This document shows, one piece after another, positions 8,877 through 18,800 of a stretch of DNA of 64,000 bases (position 1 is the first letter of the stretch; each line of letters starts with the position of its first letter). This stretch comes from an uncultured Ruminococcus sp. (GTDB taxonomy: Bacteria > Bacillota > Clostridia > Oscillospirales > Ruminococcaceae). The notes beneath the pieces are model-generated. The model did not search any database, was not told the DNA's origin, and saw nothing but the letters and a program-made list of their open reading frames with translations. The stretch is from contig CANQWA010000009.1 in the NCBI GenBank assembly GCA_947627445.1, forward strand, positions 1 to 64,000, in the 5' to 3' direction. The position numbers and the translations under genes are program-made.

Positions 8877-9788
8877 ATGAAAACGAAAGGTTACTCGGTT
8901 TGTGTATATATTACGAATAGCAAAATTCAGGTGGTCACAGGCTCGTTTACCAAAAATAAGATTTCGATAAAGAGCTATTGTGAAGAGCCTCTGGATGAGG
9001 GTTGTATGCTCAACGGCATCATCATGAACACCACGAGCGTGCAGGCAACACTGACTGCCATGTGGGAAAAATACAAGCTGCCCACTTCTGGTGTACATCT
9101 GGTGGTCAACGGCAACTCTATCACCGTCAAACAGATGAGGATTCCCCAGACAGCGCCCAATGCAGTTCGCAGTCTGATCCGAACAGAATTTCGTGAGGTG
9201 GAGAATATCCAGAATCTGCTCATTGACTATTCCGTGATCAATCCCCGGAACGCCGACGGCTCGTGCAGTATTCTCGCTGTGCTGTCTACCCGGGAGTTTA
9301 TCATGAATTATGTGAATCTGTTCAAAGAGGCAAAAATTGATATTGATGTGGTTGACCTGATGCAGAATTGCATTATCAAGCTGATGCTCTGGCTGAAATC
9401 CATGCAGAACAAAACGTTTACCGTGTTCATTCTGGACGGAAACATGCTGATGCAGAGTCTGTTTTCGGGCAATGACTTTATTATGACCAGACGAAGCCGT
9501 ATTCTCGCAGATCCGGCTGACCCCGGCTTTGAGCGCGAGATCGGACAGAACATCAACAGTATCATTCAGTTCAACAAGTCGGAGCAGACCGGCGCAGACA
9601 TTACGGATATGTTTTTCTGCGGCTTTCCTCCGGAAGCATTGCCTATCCTGCCCCGTTTTGCAGAAAATTTTGGTGTTACCACACGGGCGTTCCCCGATTA
9701 TCTGCCTACAGAATTGACCATTCCTCAGGGGATGCTTCCCGCAGACTTCATTGTCCTGCTGGGCAGTATGATCCGCTATTCATCTTAA
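8877..9788 (+). CDS. pilM: PilM-like actin-fold pilus assembly protein
   Basis: Position between pilC and pilN-like genes; PilM-like 'LVVNGNSITVKQMRIPQ' and actin-like architecture. Confidence 0.7.
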   Translation: MKTKGYSVCVYITNSKIQVVTGSFTKNKISIKSYCEEPLDEGCMLNGIIMNTTSVQATLTAMWEKYKLPTSGVHLVVNGNSITVKQMRIPQTAPNAVRSLIRTEFREVENIQNLLIDYSVINPRNADGSCSILAVLSTREFIMNYVNLFKEAKIDIDVVDLMQNCIIKLMLWLKSMQNKTFTVFILDGNMLMQSLFSGNDFIMTRRSRILADPADPGFEREIGQNINSIIQFNKSEQTGADITDMFFCGFPPEALPILPRFAENFGVTTRAFPDYLPTELTIPQGMLPADFIVLLGSMIRYSS

Positions 9789-9806
9789 ACGACGGGAGGC
9801 GTACAT

Positions 9807-10529
9807 ATGGCGAAAAAAGCGCCCAAAAAGGACATAAACCTATACCTACTGGTAGCCGGCCCAAAGAAATCCACCATGAAAAAGGGCTTGCTCTTTACGG
9901 TGCTCGGCATTGCCGCTGTGGTACTGATGGCAGTTGGTTTTACTTCCTTGAAGGTATATCAAAGCACACAGGAAAAGCTGGTAGCAGAACTGGAGGAAAA
10001 AACCCAGGATCCAGCGCTTTTGGAAAAGATCGAGCATGTAAACGAGCTGGCAAAGGACATTGCTACCATCCGGACTGCCGGTGATGCCTACGGAGCAGTC
10101 CGCGGAGAGATCGACTATGGCATTCGTTCCAGTTGTGACAATTTCACGCTGGATCTCATTGACAAGCTGATCCATTGTCAGGATTACCGCATCGGGTCGG
10201 AAATGGAGCAGATCGCCGCCATTACGGCAGTCTCTTACGACGGACAGACGCTGCATATCTCGGCAACTTCTCCGGATAGTCAGTATGTTTCTTCCTTTGT
10301 CTATAATCTGACACGTCTGAACATCTTCTCCGATGTCAGCTATTCCAGCTATACCCGTTCCGAAGTGGAAGACGAGAACGGTGAGGTCACGGTTTCTTAT
10401 GCCTACACCATTGATGCTGTATTTGTGACACATGAATACAATGACGCAGAAGAAAATCCAGAAGCCACTGGCGAAGGTGAAACTACCGATGATACAACAA
10501 CGGGCACAGAGGAGGTGGCTGCACAATGA
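9807..10529 (+). CDS. PilN-like pilus assembly protein
   Basis: 'KKDINLYLLVAGPKKSTMKKGLLFTVLGIAAVVLMAVGF' single N-terminal TM; syntenic position. Confidence 0.65.
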   Translation: MAKKAPKKDINLYLLVAGPKKSTMKKGLLFTVLGIAAVVLMAVGFTSLKVYQSTQEKLVAELEEKTQDPALLEKIEHVNELAKDIATIRTAGDAYGAVRGEIDYGIRSSCDNFTLDLIDKLIHCQDYRIGSEMEQIAAITAVSYDGQTLHISATSPDSQYVSSFVYNLTRLNIFSDVSYSSYTRSEVEDENGEVTVSYAYTIDAVFVTHEYNDAEENPEATGEGETTDDTTTGTEEVAAQ

Positions 10530-11275
10530 CCATGGAAGTCACAAGAAAACAGGCGATTCTCTTAGCGGTACTTGGTGTTGTACTGGTTCTGATCATTTAC
10601 GTACAGCTTCTGATTCGTCCCACATGGAACAAAATCAGCGAAGCAAAGGAACAGGCAGACACCCTGAATCAGCAATATGAAACGCTGCTCCAGCAGGCAG
10701 AAAGCTATGACATGAACCTGCAAGCGCTGGAGGACTGGCGTGTCAAAAACAGCGAAGAGACCAGCAAGCTCTATCCTCTGAGTAAGCCGGAGCGTATTGA
10801 CAATTTCCTAAACTCTGTCATTCACCAATGCGGTGCGACCATTACCGGTCTGGATGTTGCAAAAACACAGCAGTATTACATTGATGCAGAAAATAATCTC
10901 ATACTGGCTGATCCCGATGTGGTAGAAGAAGAAGCCGGAGACGGCTCCATGAACGGCGAAGAAGCCGCAACCTATACGGCGACCGGTGAATACCGGATGG
11001 ATTTGACGTATTCCATGAGCGGAAACTATGAGGATATGTGCCAGCTGATGGATTTTCTGAATAAAGTATCATTTCTCGGTCTGACATCCTATTCTTTTGA
11101 CAGCGTTGAGGACGAAGAAACCCATGAATTTGTCGATGACTATACCTTTACCATGACCATTTCGGCATATATGTATAAGGATCCGCTGAAAACCTTAGAG
11201 ATCGAAGAGACCAGCGATCAATCCCTGGAAGAATCTACCGATGAGGTGCTTGCTAACACCAACACCAACACATAA
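10526..11275 (+). CDS. PilO-like pilus assembly protein
   Basis: N-terminal TM 'AILLAVLGVVLVLIIYVQLLIRP' plus coiled coil; overlaps the pilN-like gene by 4 bp. Confidence 0.65.
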   Translation: MTMEVTRKQAILLAVLGVVLVLIIYVQLLIRPTWNKISEAKEQADTLNQQYETLLQQAESYDMNLQALEDWRVKNSEETSKLYPLSKPERIDNFLNSVIHQCGATITGLDVAKTQQYYIDAENNLILADPDVVEEEAGDGSMNGEEAATYTATGEYRMDLTYSMSGNYEDMCQLMDFLNKVSFLGLTSYSFDSVEDEETHEFVDDYTFTMTISAYMYKDPLKTLEIEETSDQSLEESTDEVLANTNTNT

Positions 11276-11388
11276 GGAACCGTCAAGAGATCCGTAGATA
11301 CTTTTGTTGGATATCGTGTTGCAAATCAGCTGGTTTTCGTTCCAGAAACTATCATTTTAACTCTTTAAGAACCCTAAGTAGGTGATGG

Positions 11389-11877
11389 ATGATGAAACAA
11401 GCGAAAAACTGCCGCCGCGGATCTGCCATGCTGTGGTCTGTTATGGTGATGCTGATGATCGCCATTATTGTCAGCGGTATCATCATGATCAGCCGGTTGT
11501 ATTTCACGCGGGAGCGTGACGAAAACTATCAGCTTCAGGCACAGCTATATGCGGAGTCTGCGGTAGAGATCATCAGAGATGATATTGTCGGCAATCAGGA
11601 GCTGAGTGCCTATGTCAGCGATAGCAATACCACCAATACTTATACGCTGGAATTTCCGGATGCCAGCAACTGGGATTGTACGGTGACAGTGAGCCATTCT
11701 GTGGTCAATCTTTCATCAGACGAAACCAAAAAGAAGAGCGGTCAGATCTATCTCACCGCACGGGTTATGCGTGAAACCTCTGGCGGCAAAAAACTGGAGA
11801 TGGCAGAGGTCTGTGCGAAGATGCATTTTGATGATGCCACAAACAAATGGGAATTTGATGGTTATTATAACTTGTAA
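11389..11877 (+). CDS. Minor prepilin-like protein (PilX/GspK-like N-terminus, no Glu5)
   Basis: 'CRRGSAMLWSVMVMLMIAIIVSGIIMISRLYFTRERDENYQLQAQLYAESAVE'. Confidence 0.6.
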   Translation: MMKQAKNCRRGSAMLWSVMVMLMIAIIVSGIIMISRLYFTRERDENYQLQAQLYAESAVEIIRDDIVGNQELSAYVSDSNTTNTYTLEFPDASNWDCTVTVSHSVVNLSSDETKKKSGQIYLTARVMRETSGGKKLEMAEVCAKMHFDDATNKWEFDGYYNL

Positions 11878-11895
11878 TGCAGGAGGCGACTCTCG

Positions 11896-12204
11896 ATGCG
11901 GAAGAAACACAAGGGTACAACAATCGTTGAAGTCGTGGTGTCTTTTGCCTTGATTTCACTTTCACTTGCCATGGGTATGGCAGGCATTTCCTGCGGTGCA
12001 CACTTTATGAACGAGGGCGCGCGGCTGAAAAATGAGGAACGTAAGACGGCTGTGCAGGAGCTGAAAACAGGCACACCTGTGGAAACGCCTGTGAAGATCT
12101 ATATTACCGACAGTGATGACGTGTCAGCCAGAAGAGAAGTGGACGTCACAGAAGTTTCGGCAAATGGCTTCAAGCGGTATGAACTGATCGGAGGCGGTCC
12201 ATGA
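11896..12204 (+). CDS. Minor prepilin-like protein
   Basis: 'RKKHKG|TTIVEVVVSFALISLSLAMGMAGI' type III signal peptide with Glu5. Confidence 0.75.
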   Translation: MRKKHKGTTIVEVVVSFALISLSLAMGMAGISCGAHFMNEGARLKNEERKTAVQELKTGTPVETPVKIYITDSDDVSARREVDVTEVSANGFKRYELIGGGP

Positions 12205-12788
12205 TGAAAAAGCGGAAAAAGAATCTCAAGGGCTTTACTCTGGCGGAAGAGGTCATCACAGTCATTCTAATCGGCATTTTGATTGTGACTGCCACAGGTA
12301 TTCTCATGAGCGCCATCCGCATCTTTTCACAGAATGTGATCTCTCTGAATGCACAGGCGAGAGGCATAGCGGTCATGGATCAGCTGACAGATAACCTGAC
12401 CTATGCCAAAAAATTGGAGACGGTGAACAGCACCAGCGCATTTTCTACAGATGCCGCCAATCCGTGCTCTTATGAGATGATATTGTATCCGGAAACCACT
12501 GGGGACAATAATTCTCTTAGCAGCAATGTCCGGCTGAAATATGTGTCCGGCAATACATGGCAGACACCGGTACAGAATAAGCTCTGTCAGCTGAATTCCT
12601 ATGAGGTGGAGTATAACATTGAGGCAAACGGCAGCTTTGCTGTTATCAAGCTGGAAGTCAAACGCCATGGCAAAACATGGTATACCGAGCATCGGACGAT
12701 AGAATTGAAAAACGACCCCCTGAACGGCAGTACATTTACCTATACCAGTACAGGCGGGGAATATTTGTATATCGGCAGCTTGGAATAA
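12201..12788 (+). CDS. Minor prepilin-like protein (PilW-like)
   Basis: 'KKNLKG|FTLAEEVITVILIGILIVTATGILMSAIRIFS'; overlaps the upstream gene. Confidence 0.78.
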   Translation: MMKKRKKNLKGFTLAEEVITVILIGILIVTATGILMSAIRIFSQNVISLNAQARGIAVMDQLTDNLTYAKKLETVNSTSAFSTDAANPCSYEMILYPETTGDNNSLSSNVRLKYVSGNTWQTPVQNKLCQLNSYEVEYNIEANGSFAVIKLEVKRHGKTWYTEHRTIELKNDPLNGSTFTYTSTGGEYLYIGSLE

Positions 12789-12979
12789 TTTGTGATGCGA
12801 TGCAATCCATTCGATAAGAGCCTGTCTGGTATCTGGAGATAATCGGATTTTGAAGCAGATTTTCGTCCTGACTATGAACGTCCGATGCAGGAATCCTGCA
12901 TGTATCTCAAGGAGGACGGGCTGAGTCAAAACAGAAAAATGCCGGAAAACGGCGATGGAAAGAACCGAAACAAGCTCTG

Positions 12980-13026
12980 AGAACCTGCCGGAAAAACAGG
13001 CGCATGTTCTTGTGCAGACAGGTTCT
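12980..13026 (-). repeat. 47-bp palindromic intergenic repeat, copy 1
   Basis: rc = AGAACCTGTCTGCACAAGAACATGCGCCTGTTTTTCCGGCAGGTTCT. Confidence 0.8.
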
Positions 13027-13054
13027 AAACGCATTTTAAGAAGGGTGAGAGAAA

Positions 13055-14734
13055 TTGCAGAATTTACCAATTGGTGAAGTGCTGAAGGAATACGGCTATA
13101 TTACGCAAGAGCAGATCGAACAGGCACTACAATATCAGAAGTCACAGACCGGCGGCAAAAAAGCACGTCTGGGTACGCTGCTTGTGGAAATGGGCTTTGT
13201 CACTGAGCTGCAAGTATTACAAGCGCTCGGTTTGAAGCTGGATCTTCAAATGGTCAATCTGGAAGAGTACGATGTCGATGTCGATGTCGCTGCAAAAATA
13301 CCGAAGCAGCTTGCAGAAAAGTATAACGTCATTGCCGTTTCTGAGAACGACGGCAGATTGCAGCTGGTCATGTCAGACCCGCTGAACTTCTATGCACAAG
13401 AGGACATCCGGCAGATCGTGGATATGCCTCTGGAAGTCCTGCTGTGTGAGGAGGCGAAGATCCGGAAGGCCATCGAGAACTACTATTCAGAGATCAGTAC
13501 CAAGCAGGCGGCGAAAAAGGCGAATATTTCTGTTGAAGACATCGAAGTGCCTCAGCTGACAGCAGATGATGCAGATGACGACGTACCGATCATCAAGCTG
13601 ATCAACTCTCTGCTGGTACGCGGCTACAGCACCAATACCAGTGATATTCATATTGAGCCGGCGAAGGAATATACCCAGGTTCGTATGCGTATTGACGGTG
13701 AAATGGTCAGCTACCTCACACTGGAAAAATCTCTGCACAATTCCATCGTTGCCCGTATCAAGATCATGAGCAACCTGAATATTGCAGAAAAACGTGTGCC
13801 TCAGGACGGTAACTTCCACGTTGTCCTGGAGGGCATTGAGATTAGTATGCGTGTGTCTGTGCTTCCTACCACACACGGCGAAAAGGTCGTTATGCGTTAT
13901 CTGACCTCGGATACGAAGATCGATCACGCTGGACGGTTCGGTATGAATGAGCATTCTTACAATTTGTTGATGAAAATGATGTCAGCCCCCAACGGCATCA
14001 TTTATATCACAGGACCTACCGGTTCGGGTAAAACCACGACGCTGTACATGGTACTCCAGTATCTGGCACAGCGACCGGTAAACATCTCAACCATCGAGGA
14101 TCCGGTGGAAAAAGATCTGCCGGGCATCACACAAACATCCGTCAACGTTGCCGCAGGGATGACTTTTGCCGTGGGACTTCGTGCGCTGCTTCGTCAGGAT
14201 CCGGATATCATCATGATCGGTGAGACACGTGACGGTGAGACTGCTGAGATCTCCGTACGTTCTGCCATCACCGGACACCTGGTAGTTTCCACACTGCATA
14301 CCAACGATGCAATCTCCTCCATTGTACGTCTGGCAGATATGGGCGTTGCGCCGTATCTGATCTCCAACTCTGTAGTCGGCATTGTGGCACAGCGTCTGGT
14401 GCGTAAGGTCTGCCAGTACTGTAAGTATGAAACCGATGCTACGCCGGAGGACATTGCCATCATCGGAGAAGGCATTCCTAAGATCTGGAGAGGCAAGGGC
14501 TGTAAGGTGTGCAGCAACACAGGATATAAAGGAAGAATCTCCATTCACGAGATGGTTTATATTGACAAACACCTGAAACGAATGATCGCCAATGGTGCTG
14601 ACAGCGAAGAAATGACGAAATATGCAAAAGAGTCCCAGGGAATGCAGTTTCTTCTGGACAGCGCTATTGAACTGGTAAAGGAAGGCGTTACCACGCCGGA
14701 AGAAGTACAGAAGATCGCATATTACTCCGATTAA
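13055..14734 (+). CDS. pilB: Type IV pilus extension ATPase PilB / GspE
   Basis: T2SSE N-domain plus Walker A 'GPTGSGKTTTLY', 'DPDIIMIGETRDGETAEI', two CxxC pairs 'CQYCKYE..CKVC'. Confidence 0.95.
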   Translation: MQNLPIGEVLKEYGYITQEQIEQALQYQKSQTGGKKARLGTLLVEMGFVTELQVLQALGLKLDLQMVNLEEYDVDVDVAAKIPKQLAEKYNVIAVSENDGRLQLVMSDPLNFYAQEDIRQIVDMPLEVLLCEEAKIRKAIENYYSEISTKQAAKKANISVEDIEVPQLTADDADDDVPIIKLINSLLVRGYSTNTSDIHIEPAKEYTQVRMRIDGEMVSYLTLEKSLHNSIVARIKIMSNLNIAEKRVPQDGNFHVVLEGIEISMRVSVLPTTHGEKVVMRYLTSDTKIDHAGRFGMNEHSYNLLMKMMSAPNGIIYITGPTGSGKTTTLYMVLQYLAQRPVNISTIEDPVEKDLPGITQTSVNVAAGMTFAVGLRALLRQDPDIIMIGETRDGETAEISVRSAITGHLVVSTLHTNDAISSIVRLADMGVAPYLISNSVVGIVAQRLVRKVCQYCKYETDATPEDIAIIGEGIPKIWRGKGCKVCSNTGYKGRISIHEMVYIDKHLKRMIANGADSEEMTKYAKESQGMQFLLDSAIELVKEGVTTPEEVQKIAYYSD

Positions 14735-14771
14735 CGGAATGAAATGGCATACAGAAAGGTGCGTAATTGTT

Positions 14772-15821
14772 ATGACAATGAATGAATTGATTATGAAGGC
14801 ACGGGAACGGAAATGCTCCGATATTCACATCACCGAGGGAATGCCGGTTTCCTTCCGTATTCACGGACAGCTGGTAGACAGCGGGTTTGCATTTCCGGCA
14901 GAGGAAACCAAGCAAATGATTCTCTCTATGATGAGTCCGGAGCAGATTGCACAACTGGACGGCGGTGACGATGTGGACTTTGCCATTGAGACGCCGGACT
15001 ACTGCCGTCAGCGTGTCAACGTATTCAAACAGATGAAAAAAACAGCAGCCACCATCCGACTGCTGAACAATACGATTCCGACTCTGGAACAGCTGAAAAT
15101 GCCCAAGGTACTGCAAGAAATGGCAGATCAGCCCCGTGGTCTGATTCTGGTAACAGGACCGACCGGCTCGGGTAAATCCACCACATTGTCTGCCATGATC
15201 GACTATATCAACAAAAATCGTGCCGAACATATCATCACCATCGAGGATCCGGTGGAATATGTGTATGAATGCGGCATGTCCGTGATCCATCAGCGTGAGA
15301 TCGGCGTGGATTCCAAGAGCTTTGCCGATTCTCTGCGTTCTTCTCTTCGTGAAGATCCGGATGTGATCCTCGTGGGAGAAATGCGTGACTATGAGACGAT
15401 TTCCGCTGCCATCACGGCGGCAGAAACCGGACACCTGGTCATGTCCACCCTGCATACCACCGGTGCTGCTGCGACCTTGGATCGTATCATCGACAGCTGT
15501 CCGCCCCACGGACAGAATCAGGTGCGGACGCAGCTTTCCACGATTTTGAAGGGTGTTATCACCCAGGCGCTTGTGCCCTTGGCAACCGGCGGCGGACGTG
15601 TGGCAGCCACCGAGATCCTGGTGGGAACAGAAGCCGTAGGAAGTCTGATCCGTGAAAACAAGTGCTTCCAGTTACCTACCGTCATGCAGTCCAGTGCTGC
15701 ACTGGGTATGCATACGCTGAACGCAGACCTGGCAAGACTATTCCGTCAGGGCGTGATCAGCAGAGAAGATGCCATTCGTGTATCCAACAACAAAAATGAA
15801 GTTCTCGACTTGTTGAGTTGA
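14772..15821 (+). CDS. pilT: Twitching motility / retraction ATPase PilT
   Basis: 'SDIHITEGMPVSFRIHGQL', 'GPTGSGKSTTLSAMIDYIN', 'EDPVEYVY', 'REDPDVILVGEMRDYETI'. Confidence 0.93.
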   Translation: MTMNELIMKARERKCSDIHITEGMPVSFRIHGQLVDSGFAFPAEETKQMILSMMSPEQIAQLDGGDDVDFAIETPDYCRQRVNVFKQMKKTAATIRLLNNTIPTLEQLKMPKVLQEMADQPRGLILVTGPTGSGKSTTLSAMIDYINKNRAEHIITIEDPVEYVYECGMSVIHQREIGVDSKSFADSLRSSLREDPDVILVGEMRDYETISAAITAAETGHLVMSTLHTTGAAATLDRIIDSCPPHGQNQVRTQLSTILKGVITQALVPLATGGGRVAATEILVGTEAVGSLIRENKCFQLPTVMQSSAALGMHTLNADLARLFRQGVISREDAIRVSNNKNEVLDLLS

Positions 15822-15830
15822 CGTTTTGTC

Positions 15831-15850
15831 AGAACCTGTCTGCATCAGAA
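15831..15850 (+). repeat. Partial (left-half) copy of the 47-bp intergenic repeat
   Basis: AGAACCTGTCTGCATCAGAA directly upstream of the giant prepilin RBS. Confidence 0.6.
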
Positions 15851-15869
15851 AGGAAAGAGGTGTGTCCAT

Positions 15870-18800
15870 ATGAAACGACAAAACAAGGGTTTTTCTTTGG
15901 TAGAATTAATCGTTGTTCTGACGATCATGGCGATTGTTGCGGCAGTCTGCACGCCCAGTATTTCAGCATATGTACAGGCGGCAAAGATACAGAATTATCA
16001 GACTGCGTTGAACAACCTGGTGGATGAGGTACAGACACAGCTGCCACAGAGCCGGTATTGGAACTGGGAAGGCGTACAGGAAAATGCAGAGGCGATTCTA
16101 CGTTCGGAGACTGGGCGTGAAGTGACTCTGGATGCGGCAAACAGTACCGCCAATAAAAAGGTCTATCAGATCCAAAACGTCAGCAATGACACCAATGTGG
16201 TGTACCATCTGACGTTGGAATATCCGGCAGATGAGATCGGCACCAAGCAGAATGTGAAGATTTCGGCGACATGTGAGGGATATGACACGGTCAAGGCGGA
16301 TGAGGATTGTGATGTGCTGCTGAAGGCGAATTATACGGATACGAGCGGATATCCGACGCAGAGCATGAGCCAGATCGTCGATCAAGACCAAAGCGGCTGG
16401 AAACCCATGGAAAACATGGGCGGTAGATATGATTATTGGAAAGAATTCAATGCAGAACACCGTGAAAATAATTTTGCTCCGAGTGATAGTAACGGCGTGC
16501 CATATAAGAGTGATGATGCGTTTTATCTGAACCTGACAGATTATCCCTCTGGTACGTGCGAACAAGTTATATTTAAAATGCAAAGATATTACATCGGAGA
16601 ATCTGGTGTAGAATTAGGCTATACGGATAACAATGGAAACTGGGTAACAGTACCGGAGAGTTATAAAGAAGGTGATGAATATACAGCAGAAGAATATTAT
16701 TATATAAATGAAAGCGGAGATAAAATTTATGTCAAATCCTATGTATATTCACAGATGGGATTTGTGAATGATACTGGAGACTGGAAGCTGTATTATTTCG
16801 ACAGCGATGGCACATGGCACTCGTTATTAGATGAAAGTCATACAGCTGGAGAAAAAATCTACGTGAAGCAGCTTTACTATGTTGAAAATGGAGAAAAAAC
16901 CATAATAGATCATGAATACCAAGCACCGAGCGGTAGTGTGGTGAATACAGAGTTTGTAGAGTACACTCTTGAAAATAAGTATTTTACACAATCAGGAGAT
17001 GGAAGTACAGGTACAGTTCAAGAAGTAGAAAAAGATTTACCAAATTACACCATTACAAAAAAGGTTACCTATTATTTTGCGCCGGTATATCCGGTACTGC
17101 AAACACAAGATGCAAAAGGAACTGGCGCACAATATGCAACAAAAAGCGATTTCAGCAATGTAGAAATTTTTGTCGGATATGATGCATATGGAGATGAAAT
17201 ATGGCTGAAATATACAGATATTTTCTATCTGGCAGAGGGTAACTACTGGATGAAGGATACCGAAGAAGCACAGCTTTACAAAGATTATTATAATGATGAT
17301 ATAGACGAAGGCAAAGCAAATGGAGCGGCTAGACTCTGGAATCAAGATGATAACAAGGAAAATATCTACATCAAGTATAAAATTACTGAACTGCCGGCAA
17401 GCACCCGTGGCTGGCTGGCAATTACGGGAATGGTACAAGGATCGAAAACAACAGAGGATGCAATTTCACCCTTGATTGATGAAAATCTGCAGGCGTATAT
17501 CAACTATCACAGAACAGAAGAAGATGGATATGATCCTGATCCAAAGATTTACCATTTTGAAGAGGGTTGGACCACTGATGTATATGTCGATCTTTCAAAA
17601 TGCGGATATGAAGTCGGAAATATCCTGAAAGTTACAGTAACCCATATTAATGCAGATTATATTTTAGAAAATTTAGGTGATTCCGGCATATTCTGGGTTG
17701 AAATGTTGCCATTAGGCGGTACATCAGGCACATTCCAATTCTATAATGAGATATATGATTTTGATGAAATTATTTCAGTTGAAAAAATAGATTCCGACAG
17801 CATTTTGATCAGTATTTTGATGAAATGGGACACTTATCCTTATTTCAAGTTTCTTTTCCGAGGCACACAAGAAGGCTTCGATATGAATATGGATATCTCC
17901 ATGGAATGGGATACAGGTGACAGTAAAACATCCACCGAAACTACCGAAGTCTACACCCCCATGCTCACCATCAACGGTGACGAGAGCTATACCAATATTA
18001 CCGTGGACTGGTCCAAGTGCGATTTGACAAAGCTGACAAAGGGCGGCAGTACGGCATTGCAGCCGTCGGATATCGGGATTAAATTCAAAAAATATCCACC
18101 AAATTTGAAATACATCGTCTACAATCAGGATTACAGTCAGAGTTCACCTGAGCAGACGCTTACCACTTATCTTGTACAAAATTTGCCGGCTGCACTGAAA
18201 TCCTCTATCACCAATGATATGAAAATGCATCTGTATTGCAAGGGCGTCAGCGCAAATGATATCGAATGCGAGATCATGCCGGATAATATTATGGTAAAGG
18301 AAGAGGATGATGGTGAGATCAAACTCGATCCGGATAAGACATATCATACGGTTACAATTGTTGGCGAAGACGGCGTACTGGTCAACGCAGAGGGCAGTAT
18401 TGGCTTTAACGTTGAGGATGGCTATGACTTTGCATTCCAGCTGAAAGCAGCAAAAGGCTATGATATTAGTGGAGCAGTTGTAACTGTTACGGATCAGGCA
18501 GGTAATGAGATTACCGGTATCACACAAGAAGGAAACCGCTATACCATTCCGTCTGTTACAGAAGATGTTACTGTTACTGTCACCGGCGTAGTACCGCTGA
18601 CTTATGTGGTATCTTTGCCGGAGGAATATGAGGGCTATACAATCCTGAAACCGGAAAATATAGATCTGTCTGCTGTTCCGTACGGTACAACGCTGGTATT
18701 TGGCGTTACAGTAGAACCGGGCTATCAGGAGGGCTTCAAGTTCCAGGCAAACGGTTCGACAATTCCATTGAAAGAAGGCGTCTATTCTGTCACTGTCAAG

